Assembly (NCBI GenBank): GCA_023264995.1
Contig: JAHFUR010000004.1
Location: 1 to 64,000 of the forward strand
Source: Acidimicrobiia bacterium
GTDB lineage: Bacteria; Actinomycetota; Acidimicrobiia; Acidimicrobiales; AC-14
Length of the DNA: 64,000 nucleotides
Direction of reading: 5' to 3'
Positions 48,101 to 56,964 of the stretch are shown here, one piece after another (position 1 is the stretch's first letter; the number at the start of each line of letters is the position of its first letter). The position numbers and the translations under genes were made by a program. The notes below the pieces were generated by a model, which saw nothing but the letters and a program-made list of their open reading frames with translations, was not told the origin of the DNA and searched no databases.

Positions 48101-48336
48101 CCGGCCTCGAAGGTCGGGTGCAACCCCTCGGCCTCGGCCTTGGCCGTCAGCCGGTCGTGCTCGGCGTCGGCCACCGTCTCGGCCTCGTCGATCAACATCA
48201 CGGGGATCCCGTCACGGATCGCGTAGCGCCGGCGTAGCCGGGGGTTGTAGAGGGACTCTTCGTCGGCGAAGTACAGCAGCGGGCCCTTGTCCTCCGGGCA
48301 CGCCAGTATCTCCAACAGCATGGGGTCGAGCGCCAT
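48097..48336 (-). CDS. Trm112/UPF0434-like small protein
   Basis: 79 residues from ATG 48336, with GAGGAGA upstream. It begins LDPMLLEILACPEDKGPLLY and contains YAIRDGIPVMLIDEAETV, the Trm112-like fold pattern. Of the four zinc cysteines only one is left (ACPEDKG), as in many bacterial UPF0434 proteins. It is embedded in the manB-PGI/PMI-ahcY operon, where it is conserved. The function is unknown, possibly a partner for a methyltransferase. Confidence 0.88.
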
Positions 48337-48338
48337 CG

Positions 48339-49682
48339 CTACTTCTCCTCTTTGATCATCGCCAGCACCTCGGACAGGTGCTCCGAACACGAACCGTCGT
48401 CCGGGGCTTCGAGGTTGAGCCGCAGCAGGGGCTCGGTGTTCGACGGGCGCAGGTTGAACCACCAGTCACCGAGGTCCACGGTGAGCCCGTCGACCCGCTC
48501 CTGGCTGGCCCCAGCGTAGGCGGCCGCCACCCGGTCGACGGTGCCGGGCGGGTCAGCCACCTCCACGTTGACCTCGCCGGAGGCCGAGTAGCGCTCCAGG
48601 GGCCGGCGCAGCTCCGAGAGCGGCTGGTCGACGCGGGACATCTCCTCGAGGACGACCATGGCCGCGATGATCCCCGAGTCGGCCCGGTAGTTGTCACGGA
48701 AGTAGTAGTGGCCCGAGTGCTCGCCGCCGAAGACGGCGTCGGTCTCGGCCATGACGGACTTGATGAACGAGTGCCCGACCCGGGTCCGGACCGGGCGGCC
48801 GCCGTTCTCGAGGATGATCTCCGGCACCGACTTGGAGCAGATCAGGTTGTAGATCACCGCCGACCCGGGCCGCTTGGCCAGGATCGACTTGGCGACGAAC
48901 GCGGTGGTCGTCGAGCCCGACATGGGCCGGGCCTTCTCGTCGATGAGGAACACGCGGTCGGCGTCGCCGTCGAAGGCCAGGCCCACGTCGGCGCCCACCT
49001 CGAGCACCCGGGCCTGGAGGGCTTTGAGGTTGTCGGGGTTGATCGGGTCGGGCGGGTGGTTGGGGAACGTCCCGTCGAGCTCGCCGTACATGACTTCGAG
49101 CTCGTAGGGCAGGCCATCGAACACCACGGGAGCGATGAGGCCGCCCATGCCGTTGGCGGTGTCGGCCACCACCTTGAGGGGACGGAGGGCGCCCACGTCG
49201 ACGAAGGACCGCACATGGGAGGCGAACTTCTCCAGCAGGTCGAGCTGGGAAACGGTGCCCTTGGTCGGGGCGTCGGGCATGGTCCCCCCGGCCACGGCCG
49301 CCTTGATGTCGGCCAGGCCGGTGTCCTGGCCCACGGGCTTGGCCCCGGCCAGGCACAGCTTGATCCCGTTGTACTTCGCCGGGTTGTGGGAGGCGGTGAA
49401 CATGGCCGCCGGGGCATCCAGGGAACCGGCTGCGTAGTAGGCAAGGTCGGTCGAGATGAGGCCGAGGTCGACCACGTCGACCCCCTGCGAGGTGACCCCG
49501 TCGGCGAACGCCGCGGTCAGGTCGACGCCGGAGGGCCGCATGTCGCGGCCCATGAGGACCCGGCCGGCGCCGGTGAACCGGGCGAACGCCGCGCCGACGG
49601 AACGGGCGATGCCGGCGTCGAGCTCGTCGGGCACAACCCCCCGGATGTCGTACGCCTTGAAGATGGAATCGAGCCTGGACAC
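48339..49682 (-). CDS. manB: Phosphomannomutase/phosphoglucomutase
   Basis: 447 residues from GTG 49682 (MSRLDSIFKAYDIRGVVPDE). The phosphoserine loop is FTASHNPAKYNGIKL, the metal loop is LAFDGDADRVFLID, and a sugar-binding GEHSGHYYFRD follows. It converts mannose-6-phosphate to mannose-1-phosphate for GDP-mannose. TAGGGT lies seven bases before the GTG. The divergent gene is a GT2 glycosyltransferase 24 bases away, sharing promoter bases. Confidence 0.94.
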   Translation of the reverse strand: MSRLDSIFKAYDIRGVVPDELDAGIARSVGAAFARFTGAGRVLMGRDMRPSGVDLTAAFADGVTSQGVDVVDLGLISTDLAYYAAGSLDAPAAMFTASHNPAKYNGIKLCLAGAKPVGQDTGLADIKAAVAGGTMPDAPTKGTVSQLDLLEKFASHVRSFVDVGALRPLKVVADTANGMGGLIAPVVFDGLPYELEVMYGELDGTFPNHPPDPINPDNLKALQARVLEVGADVGLAFDGDADRVFLIDEKARPMSGSTTTAFVAKSILAKRPGSAVIYNLICSKSVPEIILENGGRPVRTRVGHSFIKSVMAETDAVFGGEHSGHYYFRDNYRADSGIIAAMVVLEEMSRVDQPLSELRRPLERYSASGEVNVEVADPPGTVDRVAAAYAGASQERVDGLTVDLGDWWFNLRPSNTEPLLRLNLEAPDDGSCSEHLSEVLAMIKEEK

Positions 49683-49689
49683 CCCGATG

Positions 49690-49699
49690 ACCCTAGTTG
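49690..49699. promoter_or_regulatory. Overlapping divergent -10 elements of manB and the GT2 gene
   Basis: The minus-strand hexamer TAGGGT (49695-49690) ends seven bases before the manB GTG. The plus-strand hexamer TAGTTG (49694-49699) ends seven bases before the GT2 ATG. They share two bases, so the polymerases cannot bind both at once. Confidence 0.5.
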
Positions 49700-49706
49700 G
49701 GCCAGG

Positions 49707-50420
49707 ATGTCGGACGTGATCTCGGTTGTCATGCCCGCCCACGACGAGGAGGCCTTCCTGGCGTCGGCCGTACGCGACGTCGCCGCGGGCATGCGGACGA
49801 GGGGGGAGTTCGAAGTGGTGGTCGTCGAGAACGGCTCCACCGACGCCACCGCCGACGTGGCCAAGAAGCTGGCCGAGGAGATCCCCGAGCTGCGGGTCCT
49901 GTCCCTGGGCAGCGCCGACTACGGGAAGGCGTTGCGGATGGGCTTCCTGGCCGCCCGGGGCGAGGTCGCCGCCTTCTTCGACGTCGACTACTACGACCTG
50001 GGCTTCCTCGACCGCGCCGTCGCCCTGATCGAGGCGCCCGACGGCCCCGCCGTCGTGGTCGGCTCGAAGCGGGGCGAGGGGGCGCTCGATACCCGACCGT
50101 GGCCCCGCCGGATGGTGACCCTGGTGTTCTCGACGATCCTCCGGGCCGGGTTCGGCTTGAGCGTGTCCGACACCCACGGCATGAAAGTGCTCCGCTGCGA
50201 ACCGCTGGTCCCCCTCGCCAAGGCGTGCCGGTTCGGTACCGACCTGTTCGACACCGAGCTCATCCTGCGGGCCGAGCGGGCGGGGCTGCGCTCCGGCGAG
50301 GTCCCGGTGGTCGTCCAGGAGCTACGGCCGTCGCGGAGCTCCATCGCCCGCCGCATCCCCCGCACGATGGCCAACCTGGTGCGCCTGCGGATGGCGTTGT
50401 GGCAGGAGGCCAGGGCCTGA
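49707..50420 (+). CDS. Family 2 glycosyltransferase
   Basis: 237 residues from ATG 49707. GT-A motifs are VISVVMPAHDEEAFLASAV, VVVVENGSTDATADV and the DxD-like AAFFDVDYYDLGF. It has no membrane helices. The substrate is probably a nucleotide-sugar with a polyprenyl phosphate or glycan acceptor, suggested by the sharing of a promoter with manB (mannose supply). A nested hairpin follows the stop. Confidence 0.86.
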   Translation: MSDVISVVMPAHDEEAFLASAVRDVAAGMRTRGEFEVVVVENGSTDATADVAKKLAEEIPELRVLSLGSADYGKALRMGFLAARGEVAAFFDVDYYDLGFLDRAVALIEAPDGPAVVVGSKRGEGALDTRPWPRRMVTLVFSTILRAGFGLSVSDTHGMKVLRCEPLVPLAKACRFGTDLFDTELILRAERAGLRSGEVPVVVQELRPSRSSIARRIPRTMANLVRLRMALWQEARA

Positions 50421-50431
50421 CCAGCCGTTCG

Positions 50432-50470
50432 TTGTGAGCTGAGCGACCGCTGCGGTTGTCCAGCTCACAA
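50432..50470. terminator. Nested hairpin between convergent genes
   Basis: Outer arms TTGTGAGCTG (50432-50441) and CAGCTCACAA (50461-50470) are perfect. The inner hairpin is ACCGC-T-GCGGT (50446-50456). It lies between the stops of the GT2 and GT39-like genes and may end both transcripts. Confidence 0.7.
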
Positions 50471-50482
50471 AGATGGGGCCGA

Positions 50483-52066
50483 TCACTGCGGCGGGAAGCG
50501 GATCAGCGCCGGCTTCTCGAAGTTCTTGGGCAGCTTCACCGGCCGGGTGTTCGTGCGGCGGGCCAGGTCGAGATTGGCCAGCAGGCCCTGGCACTTGTCC
50601 TTGAACGTCTTGTAGCCCGGGGCCCACACGACCCAGACGGTGTGGGTGGGCCCGGCCCGGCCCAGGAGCATCTGGGCGAAGGCGGCCGGGTCGCCGGCCT
50701 TGTTCACCGTGGCGTAGTCGACCCAGTCGACCAGCCCGGGGGCCGTGGCCCGCGGGAAGGTCAGCTGTGACGCGCCCAGCCCGTCGGGGAGCAGGCGGCT
50801 GACCGAAGGCCCGAGCTGGTCGGGGCAGTAGGCCACCACGTCGCCTGGCGCCACCCCGTCCGCCAGCGCCGCCGCCACCCGGGCCGCCGACGTACGGTCG
50901 CCGAAGACGTTGGGCGCCGCGGCCCAGAGCCCCGACACGACGGCGACGGCCAGCACCGCAGTGCGGAGGCGGCGGTCGAGGAGCAGGCCGGTGCCGTACG
51001 CGGCCAGGAGCAGGACGACCGGGAAGAGCACCGACGCGTACCGGACGGCGAACGCCGAACGGCCGACGATGGTCGCCACGATGGCGACGGCCAGAGTGCC
51101 GAACCCGACAACGGCCAGGTGGCGGGCGCCGGGCCGGGTGCGGAGGTCGAGCTCGATGCGCCGGCCGTCGACGGCCCGGCCGAAGAGGGCCAGGGCGATG
51201 AGGGCATAGGTGGTCATGCCCAACAGCAGGCCGGGGTCCCAGTACCCGCCGGAGAAGTGGAACACCGTGTCCACCATCGACCGCAGCCGGCCGGCGCCCC
51301 CCCACGGGGTGCCGGTGTGCGCGGCCTGGTAGAGGAACGACGGGATCCACGGCACAAAGGCCAGCGACCCCACGGCCATGGCCACCAGGCCGCGGCGGGC
51401 GCCGTCGCGGGCCGGCGCCGGCGCCCGGCGCGCCAGCACGACGAGCGTCACGCCGACGACGAAGAGCAGGTAGAGCGACCAGTAGTGGGTGAGCAACAGG
51501 GCGCCGGTCACCAGCCCGGCGCCGGCCGTCGCCCGCACCGAGGTCGGGTCCTTGAGCAGCTCGGTGAGGGCCAGGTACCCCACCAGCACCAGCAGGACCA
51601 CGAGGGAGTACATGCGGGCCTCGGTGGCGTAGCGGGCGGCGAACGGCGAGGCGGCCAGGAGGAGGAGCGCCGACCACCCCACGGACGGGCCGCCGAGCCG
51701 GCGCCCGGCCACCCACATCAGGGGCAGGGCGGCCACCCCGAAGAGGCCGGGCAGGAACCGGACCGAGAGGTCGCCGTCGCCGAAGATCCGCATCCACACG
51801 TGGAGGAGGGCGTAGAAGAGCGGCGGGGCACCGTCATGGCGCAGGGCGCCGGCCAGGCCCGACAACGGGGCACGGGCGATGGCCACGGTCTGGGCCTCGT
51901 CGAGCCACAGGGGCGACACGGTGGCGAAGCGGATAACGACGCCCACCGCCAGGACGGCGACGGTGGCCACGGCCAGCCACGGCACGCGGTCGGTCGGGGC
52001 GACGGTCGTGGGCTCGGCGCGCCGGGTGCCGGCACGAGGAGAGGCGACGGCCTCAGTGATATCCAT
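50483..52066 (-). CDS. PMT-like (GT39/ArnT family) membrane glycosyltransferase
   Basis: 527 residues, about ten to twelve transmembrane helices. The first extracytoplasmic loop has PLWLDEAQTVAIARAPLSG, with the catalytic-type Asp-Glu pair, and HDGAPPLFYALLHVW, the typical signature of the GT-C dolichyl-mannosyltransferase superfamily. It would transfer a sugar from a polyprenyl-phosphate donor to a protein or glycan outside the membrane. Convergent with the GT2 gene that may make the donor. Confidence 0.85.
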   Translation of the reverse strand: MDITEAVASPRAGTRRAEPTTVAPTDRVPWLAVATVAVLAVGVVIRFATVSPLWLDEAQTVAIARAPLSGLAGALRHDGAPPLFYALLHVWMRIFGDGDLSVRFLPGLFGVAALPLMWVAGRRLGGPSVGWSALLLLAASPFAARYATEARMYSLVVLLVLVGYLALTELLKDPTSVRATAGAGLVTGALLLTHYWSLYLLFVVGVTLVVLARRAPAPARDGARRGLVAMAVGSLAFVPWIPSFLYQAAHTGTPWGGAGRLRSMVDTVFHFSGGYWDPGLLLGMTTYALIALALFGRAVDGRRIELDLRTRPGARHLAVVGFGTLAVAIVATIVGRSAFAVRYASVLFPVVLLLAAYGTGLLLDRRLRTAVLAVAVVSGLWAAAPNVFGDRTSAARVAAALADGVAPGDVVAYCPDQLGPSVSRLLPDGLGASQLTFPRATAPGLVDWVDYATVNKAGDPAAFAQMLLGRAGPTHTVWVVWAPGYKTFKDKCQGLLANLDLARRTNTRPVKLPKNFEKPALIRFPPQ

Positions 52067-52089
52067 GAACGCGTCTGTCTTTCGGTGGC

Positions 52090-54456
52090 TCAGCTACCCC
52101 GGTCGGGGACGGTCACCGGCGGGCGGGACGGGGGCGGGGGCGATGCGCCCAGCTCGCCCAGGGAAACGGCCGGCTCGGTGTCGAGCCGGGGGTCGCCGAA
52201 CTCCACCGGGCCCTGCCGGAAGAACGCGATGGCCAGGGCCACGCCGCCGATGGTGAGGAGGTACCCGAGGCCGTCGACCGGCGTGAAGCCGTAGTGCAGC
52301 GTGACGTGGGTCGAGGTGGGGATGACGACCATCAGGTTCGGCGTGACCCGGTAGGGCCCCTTGGCGCCGGAGACCTTCCAGTTGGGGAAGTACGACGCCT
52401 TGACCAGCACGGGCGAACCGACCCGGTCGACGTCGAAGCGGATGTCGTTGTCGTCCGAGGAGATGTTGGTGACCACCGCCGGCGTGACCGGGCGCCGTTC
52501 GGCCTCGTCGACGGTGACGTTGGAGCCCTTCGTCTTAACGTCGGACGGGACCGTGTGGGCCTTGACCCGCTCCCACTCCTTCGGGCCCGCTGCGGCGAAG
52601 AAGACGTCCTGGCCGCTGAAGTTGGTGTACCAGTCGACGCTCATGTTGAGCCACGGCACCTCGCCCTTGACCGGGCCGGTGACGACGGCCGGCTGGAACT
52701 TCAGGGGCGACACCAGCTCCGAGCCCTTTACCTCGTAGACGACCCAGCGCCCGGTGGTGGCAACTTGGCGCAGGTCGGGGTTGCTGTTGGCCGCGGCGAT
52801 CGTCTCGGGCGAGAAGGCCATGTAGTAGCGGGCACCGAGAAGCTGCAGGTGGCGGACACCGTTGGCCACGTCCATCGTCGGGTAGGGCAGGTCCCGCATG
52901 GGGTTCGACGGGGCCTTCGACAGCTCGGCGGCCGAGATGAAATGGTACGGGACGGTGGCCGATGACTCGAAGTACAGGCCCTCCATGGACCCGATGCAGC
53001 CATCGGTCCAGTACGGGAGGAGCATGAGGGCCATCGGTGTGCCGAAGCGGTCAAGGCCCGATTCGTACTCCCAGTGGGCCCGGCCACAGCCGTCCTTCCG
53101 GCCGACGTCGGCCATGGTGTCGACGATGGCCTTGTACTCGGGGTAGGCGGCCTTGCGTTCGTAGCCCGAGTAGTTCCACTTGGCCCACGACGGGATGAAG
53201 CTGACATCGGTCGTGGACGGCTTGGGCAACCAGCTCGGGAGGACGCCGAGCGGCAGGCCGACGACGATCCACACGGCCAGCGCCGCGCCGATCGGCGTGA
53301 GCAGCCGGCCGAGCGCCGAAGGCTGCTCGGGGTCCTTGGCCAACCACCGGCCGATGGCGGGGCCGACCTCGGTGACGGCGACGCCGGCCAGCATGTAGAG
53401 GCAGAGGTACCAGAACGGCAGGATGCGGGCGTTCCAGAGCCGGCTCTGGGGGGCGGTGATGAACAGGGCACCGGAGAGGGTGGCCATGCCGATGAAGAAC
53501 AGCCCGGAGCGCCGGCGGTTGACCACGCTGAGCACGGCGCCGAGCAGGGCGAGGCCCACCACCCAGCGGATGTTGTGGGGGAAAAGGTTCTTGCTGTACT
53601 CGGTGAGCTTCTCCCAGCCCATGTTGTTGGCGTAGGGCAGCCGGAACGCGAACGGGACGGACCAGAAGGCGGCGAGCAGCGCCCCCACGCCGAGCACCGC
53701 GGCGACGAAGCCCAGCCGCCGGCGACCGGGCCGGAGAAGGTAGAGGACGAGGGCGCCCACCACGGCGAAGACCGTCGGGAGCAGATGGCAGAGCCCGGTC
53801 ATGGCCAGGAGGGCGCCCGCGAGGGCCCGGTGGCGGCCGTTGTCCAGGCCGCGCGCCACGACACCGAGGAAGAGGATGGCCAACGACAGGCTGATCGAGA
53901 AGGCGAACTCCCCGGCCAACGTCGAGGGGATGTTCCCGCCGTAGATGGTGAAGCCGCGATCGAACAGGAACGGCACTGTGGCGACGGCCAGCACGGCCGG
54001 CCCGGGGAACCGCATGCCCGAGAGCCGCCCGAAGGCCCACGCCGCGACCGGCAGGGTGAGCAGACCGGTGATGGTGATGAGCTTGAACGCGACGCCGTAG
54101 GGCAGCACGAAGCTCAATAGGGCGATGGCCAGGGCCGGCAGCGGGAAATAGAACTGGTAGGCCGGGAAACCCGAGTACCAGTCGGGTGCCCACCCGGTGA
54201 GGCGGCCCTTGGGCAGGAGGTGGTCGCGCATGAAGGCCGGGCCCCACACGTGGGACCCGGTGTCGCCGCCGGCCGGCGTGGTGTGGGCGAAGATCAGGCC
54301 CGGTTGGAGCTGGGCGAACGTGAAGATGACCGCGGCGGCGACCACCCCAAAGGTGATGACGGACTCCACCGAGGGCTTGGTCGTGAGCCGGGCCCTCGTC
54401 GAGTCGACGATCCTCCGCCGGGCGGCATCGACCGCCGGCCACCGGGAACCTGGCAT
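52090..54456 (-). CDS. Large YfhO/PF10131-like membrane protein
   Basis: 788 residues from ATG 54456. About twelve membrane helices (residues 30-470) and a C-terminal extracytoplasmic domain of roughly 300 residues. Signature-like segments are GGDTGSHVWGPAFMRDHLLP, GWAPDWYSGFPAYQFYFPLP and NIPSTLAGEFAFS, which match the 6-pyruvoyl-tetrahydropterin-synthase-related and YfhO membrane families. The first loop is acidic as in GT-C enzymes. It ends 23 bases before the GT39-like start and is probably part of the same glycosylation unit. Substrate unknown. Confidence 0.8.
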   Translation of the reverse strand: MPGSRWPAVDAARRRIVDSTRARLTTKPSVESVITFGVVAAAVIFTFAQLQPGLIFAHTTPAGGDTGSHVWGPAFMRDHLLPKGRLTGWAPDWYSGFPAYQFYFPLPALAIALLSFVLPYGVAFKLITITGLLTLPVAAWAFGRLSGMRFPGPAVLAVATVPFLFDRGFTIYGGNIPSTLAGEFAFSISLSLAILFLGVVARGLDNGRHRALAGALLAMTGLCHLLPTVFAVVGALVLYLLRPGRRRLGFVAAVLGVGALLAAFWSVPFAFRLPYANNMGWEKLTEYSKNLFPHNIRWVVGLALLGAVLSVVNRRRSGLFFIGMATLSGALFITAPQSRLWNARILPFWYLCLYMLAGVAVTEVGPAIGRWLAKDPEQPSALGRLLTPIGAALAVWIVVGLPLGVLPSWLPKPSTTDVSFIPSWAKWNYSGYERKAAYPEYKAIVDTMADVGRKDGCGRAHWEYESGLDRFGTPMALMLLPYWTDGCIGSMEGLYFESSATVPYHFISAAELSKAPSNPMRDLPYPTMDVANGVRHLQLLGARYYMAFSPETIAAANSNPDLRQVATTGRWVVYEVKGSELVSPLKFQPAVVTGPVKGEVPWLNMSVDWYTNFSGQDVFFAAAGPKEWERVKAHTVPSDVKTKGSNVTVDEAERRPVTPAVVTNISSDDNDIRFDVDRVGSPVLVKASYFPNWKVSGAKGPYRVTPNLMVVIPTSTHVTLHYGFTPVDGLGYLLTIGGVALAIAFFRQGPVEFGDPRLDTEPAVSLGELGASPPPPSRPPVTVPDRGS

Positions 54457-54524
54457 GGCCCCTATCTTGTCACCCAGACCCGGAGTGCTGGTTTCAGGCC
54501 GCCGCCGAGCCCGGCGAGCCGGCG

Positions 54525-54692
54525 CTACTTGGCGCCGACGAGTTGCAGCACCGACGGCAGGGTGACCTGCACGCCGGCCCGGTCCCACCAGCGGTTCTCG
54601 CACGACGAGCACGAGTGCATGGTGACCAGCTCATCGTGGACATGCAGACCGATCTCTACGAGATTGGTCGAGCGGCAGGACGGACACGTCAT
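54525..54692 (-). CDS. Small zinc-ribbon protein
   Basis: 55 residues from ATG 54692, with GAGGGGG six bases upstream. Two CxxC pairs (CPSC at 3-6, CSSC at 28-31) and an aromatic CENRWWDRAG give a TFIIS-like ribbon. It should bind one zinc. No function is known. It lies between the YfhO-like gene and the divergent L,D-transpeptidase. Confidence 0.75.
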   Translation of the reverse strand: MTCPSCRSTNLVEIGLHVHDELVTMHSCSSCENRWWDRAGVQVTLPSVLQLVGAK

Positions 54693-54838
54693 GGCGAACC
54701 CCCTCAGTTTTCGAGCCTCCCAAGGCAGGACAAGTATCGGCATGCGGGGCCTCCGACTTGAGCGGCCGGTTTGGCCGGTGGAAAAAATGTGGAACGATTG
54801 ACACCCGGGAAGAGTCAAAAGCAGTTGTGAGGAACGAA

Positions 54839-55819
54839 ATGCGGTTGCGGAGCATAGGGACCACGGCGGCGCTGGCCTTGACGCTGGCGGCGTGCTCCTC
54901 CGCCGGCGCGGGCAGCGGGCCGGAGAAGTCACAGGCTGCGTCGGCCACCACCCTGGCCCCGCTCCCCACGCTCGCGCCGGCCACCAGCACGAGCACGTCG
55001 ACCACCGAGGCGCCCACCACCTCCACCACCGCCCCTGTGGCGTCGGCCGACGCGTCGATCCCCGCGGTGCGGGCCCTCCAGGAGCGCCTCACCGAGCTGG
55101 GTTACGACGTCGGGCCGATCGACGGCAAATGGGGCTCGCGGACCACGTACTCCGTGATGGCCTTCCAGAAGGTCGAGGGCCTCAGCCGGGACGGCCAGGA
55201 CGGCCCCCAGACCCAGGCCGCACTGGCCACAGCCACCAAGCCCGGGCCGATGCTCCCGGGCGGTTCCCCCACGCGCATCGAGATCGACGTGGCCCGCCAG
55301 GTGCTCTTCTACTGGGTGAACGGGTCCCTGGCCCGTATCCTCCCGGTGTCCACCGGCAACAACGAGGCGTACTGCGTCGAGGGCGAGTGCTCGGTGGCCG
55401 TGACCCCCGGTGGCAGTTTCCGGATCGGCCGCAAGGCCGCCGGCCTCGAGATCGCCCCGCTTGGCGAGCTCTGGTGGCCGATGTACTTCAACGGCGGCAT
55501 CGCCATCCATGGTTCGCCCTCGGTGCCCGGCTACCCGGCGTCGCACGGGTGCATCCGCATCCCCATGTACGCCGCCCCCACCTTCTTCGACCAGGTCGCC
55601 GGCGGCACCCGGGTCCACGTGCTGAACAGCCCCGAGGCCGTGGCCCCGCCCGACGAGGGCAAGGCGGTACCGAACGCGGTGGCCCCGCCCGACACCACCC
55701 CGACCACCGTCGCGCCGGCGCCCTCCACAACCACCACCTCGGTCCCGGCCACGACGACGTCCACCGCAGTCCCCGTCACCCTGCCCCCGACCGTGACCAC
55801 CACCACCGTCGTCCCGTAG
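54839..55819 (+). CDS. L,D-transpeptidase lipoprotein with peptidoglycan-binding domain
   Basis: 326 residues from ATG 54839, with GAGG six bases upstream. The signal peptide ends in lipobox LAAC. A Thr/Pro/Ala-rich linker precedes a PG_binding_1 domain (VRALQERLTELGYDVGPIDG) and a YkuD domain with the catalytic SHGCIRIPM. The C-terminus is a Thr/Pro/Val-rich tail. It cross-links peptide stems (3-3) or attaches proteins to the wall. A paralogue lies at 61294-62253. Confidence 0.9.
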   Translation: MRLRSIGTTAALALTLAACSSAGAGSGPEKSQAASATTLAPLPTLAPATSTSTSTTEAPTTSTTAPVASADASIPAVRALQERLTELGYDVGPIDGKWGSRTTYSVMAFQKVEGLSRDGQDGPQTQAALATATKPGPMLPGGSPTRIEIDVARQVLFYWVNGSLARILPVSTGNNEAYCVEGECSVAVTPGGSFRIGRKAAGLEIAPLGELWWPMYFNGGIAIHGSPSVPGYPASHGCIRIPMYAAPTFFDQVAGGTRVHVLNSPEAVAPPDEGKAVPNAVAPPDTTPTTVAPAPSTTTTSVPATTTSTAVPVTLPPTVTTTTVVP

Positions 55820-55837
55820 CCACGGGCTCGCCCGGGG

Positions 55838-56587
55838 TCAGTGGGTGAAGGTCAGGTACAGCAGGGTGAAGAGGTTGAAGATGGCATGGGCCACCATGCC
55901 GGGCCCGAGGCGGCCGGTGCGGACGGCGAGGGTGGCCAGGATGGCCCCGAAGACGGTGAGGCTGGTGATGACCAGCACCACGGCGTCGGCCGGGAGCGCG
56001 CTGCCGTGGGCCAGGCCGAAGGCGACGGCCGAGAGGGCGATGGCCGCCCAGTCCGGCACCCGCCGCTGCAGCGATCGGAGCAGCAGGCCCCGGAAGAACA
56101 GCTCCTCGACGATCGGGGCGCCGACGGCCACGGAGAGGACCAGGCCCAGGAACGCCGGCCCGTGCGCCTTGTCCAGCAGGTCCTGGACCGGGCCGGAGAC
56201 CTCGGGCTTCCCGACCAGCGGCCGCATCAGGTAGGCGATGGCCGGCAACACCAGGAGCTGCACCGACAGGGCCACGCCGGCCCCGATGCCCAGGTCAGGC
56301 CATCGGGCGCGGAAGCCGAAGTCCTCAGCCAGGCGGCCGGCGCCCTTGCGGTGGCTGGCCACCCACGCCGAACCGACCATCCCGGTCCACAGGCCGACCT
56401 GGCTGGCGGCCTGGCCCAGGAGGCTCAGCTCCGCGTCGCCCGAGGCCGCGAACCACACCGCCGCGACCAGGCTGGCCAAGGCGTAGCCGCCGACCAGCCC
56501 GACCAGGAAGTCGCCCAGGCCCCACCGCGGGGCCGGCGTCGCACCCGGGCCAAGCTCGGTGGGCGGTGACGGTGACGTGGGCTCCAC
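55838..56587 (-). CDS. CPBP-family intramembrane metalloprotease
   Basis: 249 residues from GTG 56587, with seven or eight transmembrane helices. The Abi/CPBP motifs are present: EELFFRGLLLRSLQ (EExxxR), a His in FGLAHGSALP and the last-helix MVAHAIFNLFT. The family includes CAAX-type proteases and bacteriocin immunity proteins. The substrate is unknown. The leaderless TACGCT lies six bases before the GTG. Lies convergent with the transpeptidase gene. Confidence 0.88.
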   Translation of the reverse strand: MEPTSPSPPTELGPGATPAPRWGLGDFLVGLVGGYALASLVAAVWFAASGDAELSLLGQAASQVGLWTGMVGSAWVASHRKGAGRLAEDFGFRARWPDLGIGAGVALSVQLLVLPAIAYLMRPLVGKPEVSGPVQDLLDKAHGPAFLGLVLSVAVGAPIVEELFFRGLLLRSLQRRVPDWAAIALSAVAFGLAHGSALPADAVVLVITSLTVFGAILATLAVRTGRLGPGMVAHAIFNLFTLLYLTFTH

Positions 56588-56593
56588 GGGCCC

Positions 56594-56599
56594 AGCGTA
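56594..56599 (-). promoter_or_regulatory. -10 hexamer TACGCT for the CPBP gene
   Basis: TACGCT ends six bases before GTG 56587. The arrangement is nearly identical to that of dapA (TACGCTgggNccGTG). Confidence 0.6.
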
Positions 56600-56642
56600 C
56601 GGCCAGGCCCGAGCGGCCCCAGTGCGGATGCGGGGTGAAGAG

Positions 56643-56873
56643 TTAGGAGGCCACCGACGTCGACATGCCGGCCGCCGTGGCCCGCCGGTCGTGGCCGGTC
56701 CAGCCCCGGGGCGGGGAGAGCCGGTCGGCGTGGCGGGTGCACAGGTCGATGGCCGCCGGATCCGGGTCGCCCTGGTCGAGGAGCCACACCGTGCGGGTGG
56801 CGTACTGGAAGGTGAGCACCGCGGTGGCGGGCGCGCCGCAGCCCGGACGGGCGCAAAGGCGCGGGCGGAACAT
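56643..56873 (-). CDS. DUF3499 zinc-finger protein
   Basis: 76 residues from ATG 56873 (MFRPRLCARPGCGAPATAVL). CxxxxC near the start and IDLCTRHADRLSPPRGWTGH supply Cys and His ligands, matching DUF3499, a small actinobacterial family usually adjacent to manB. Here it is adjacent to ftsH instead. TACGTT ends six bases before the ATG. The function is unknown. Confidence 0.88.
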   Translation of the reverse strand: MFRPRLCARPGCGAPATAVLTFQYATRTVWLLDQGDPDPAAIDLCTRHADRLSPPRGWTGHDRRATAAGMSTSVAS

Positions 56874-56879
56874 GTGGGC

Positions 56880-56885
56880 AACGTA
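56880..56885 (-). promoter_or_regulatory. -10 hexamer TACGTT for the DUF3499 gene
   Basis: TACGTT ends six bases before ATG 56873, without a Shine-Dalgarno sequence. Confidence 0.55.
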
Positions 56886-56950
56886 CCCGCCGGCCCCGCT
56901 CTCGACGCGGATGCCTCGGCCCACGGCGCCGGTAAAGAGCCGGTGCGGCC

Positions 56951-56956
56951 TACCAT
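56951..56956 (+). promoter_or_regulatory. ftsH: -10 hexamer TACCAT for ftsH
   Basis: TACCAT ends eight bases before the ftsH ATG at 56965. No Shine-Dalgarno sequence lies between. Confidence 0.45.
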
Positions 56957-56964
56957 GGTCGACA

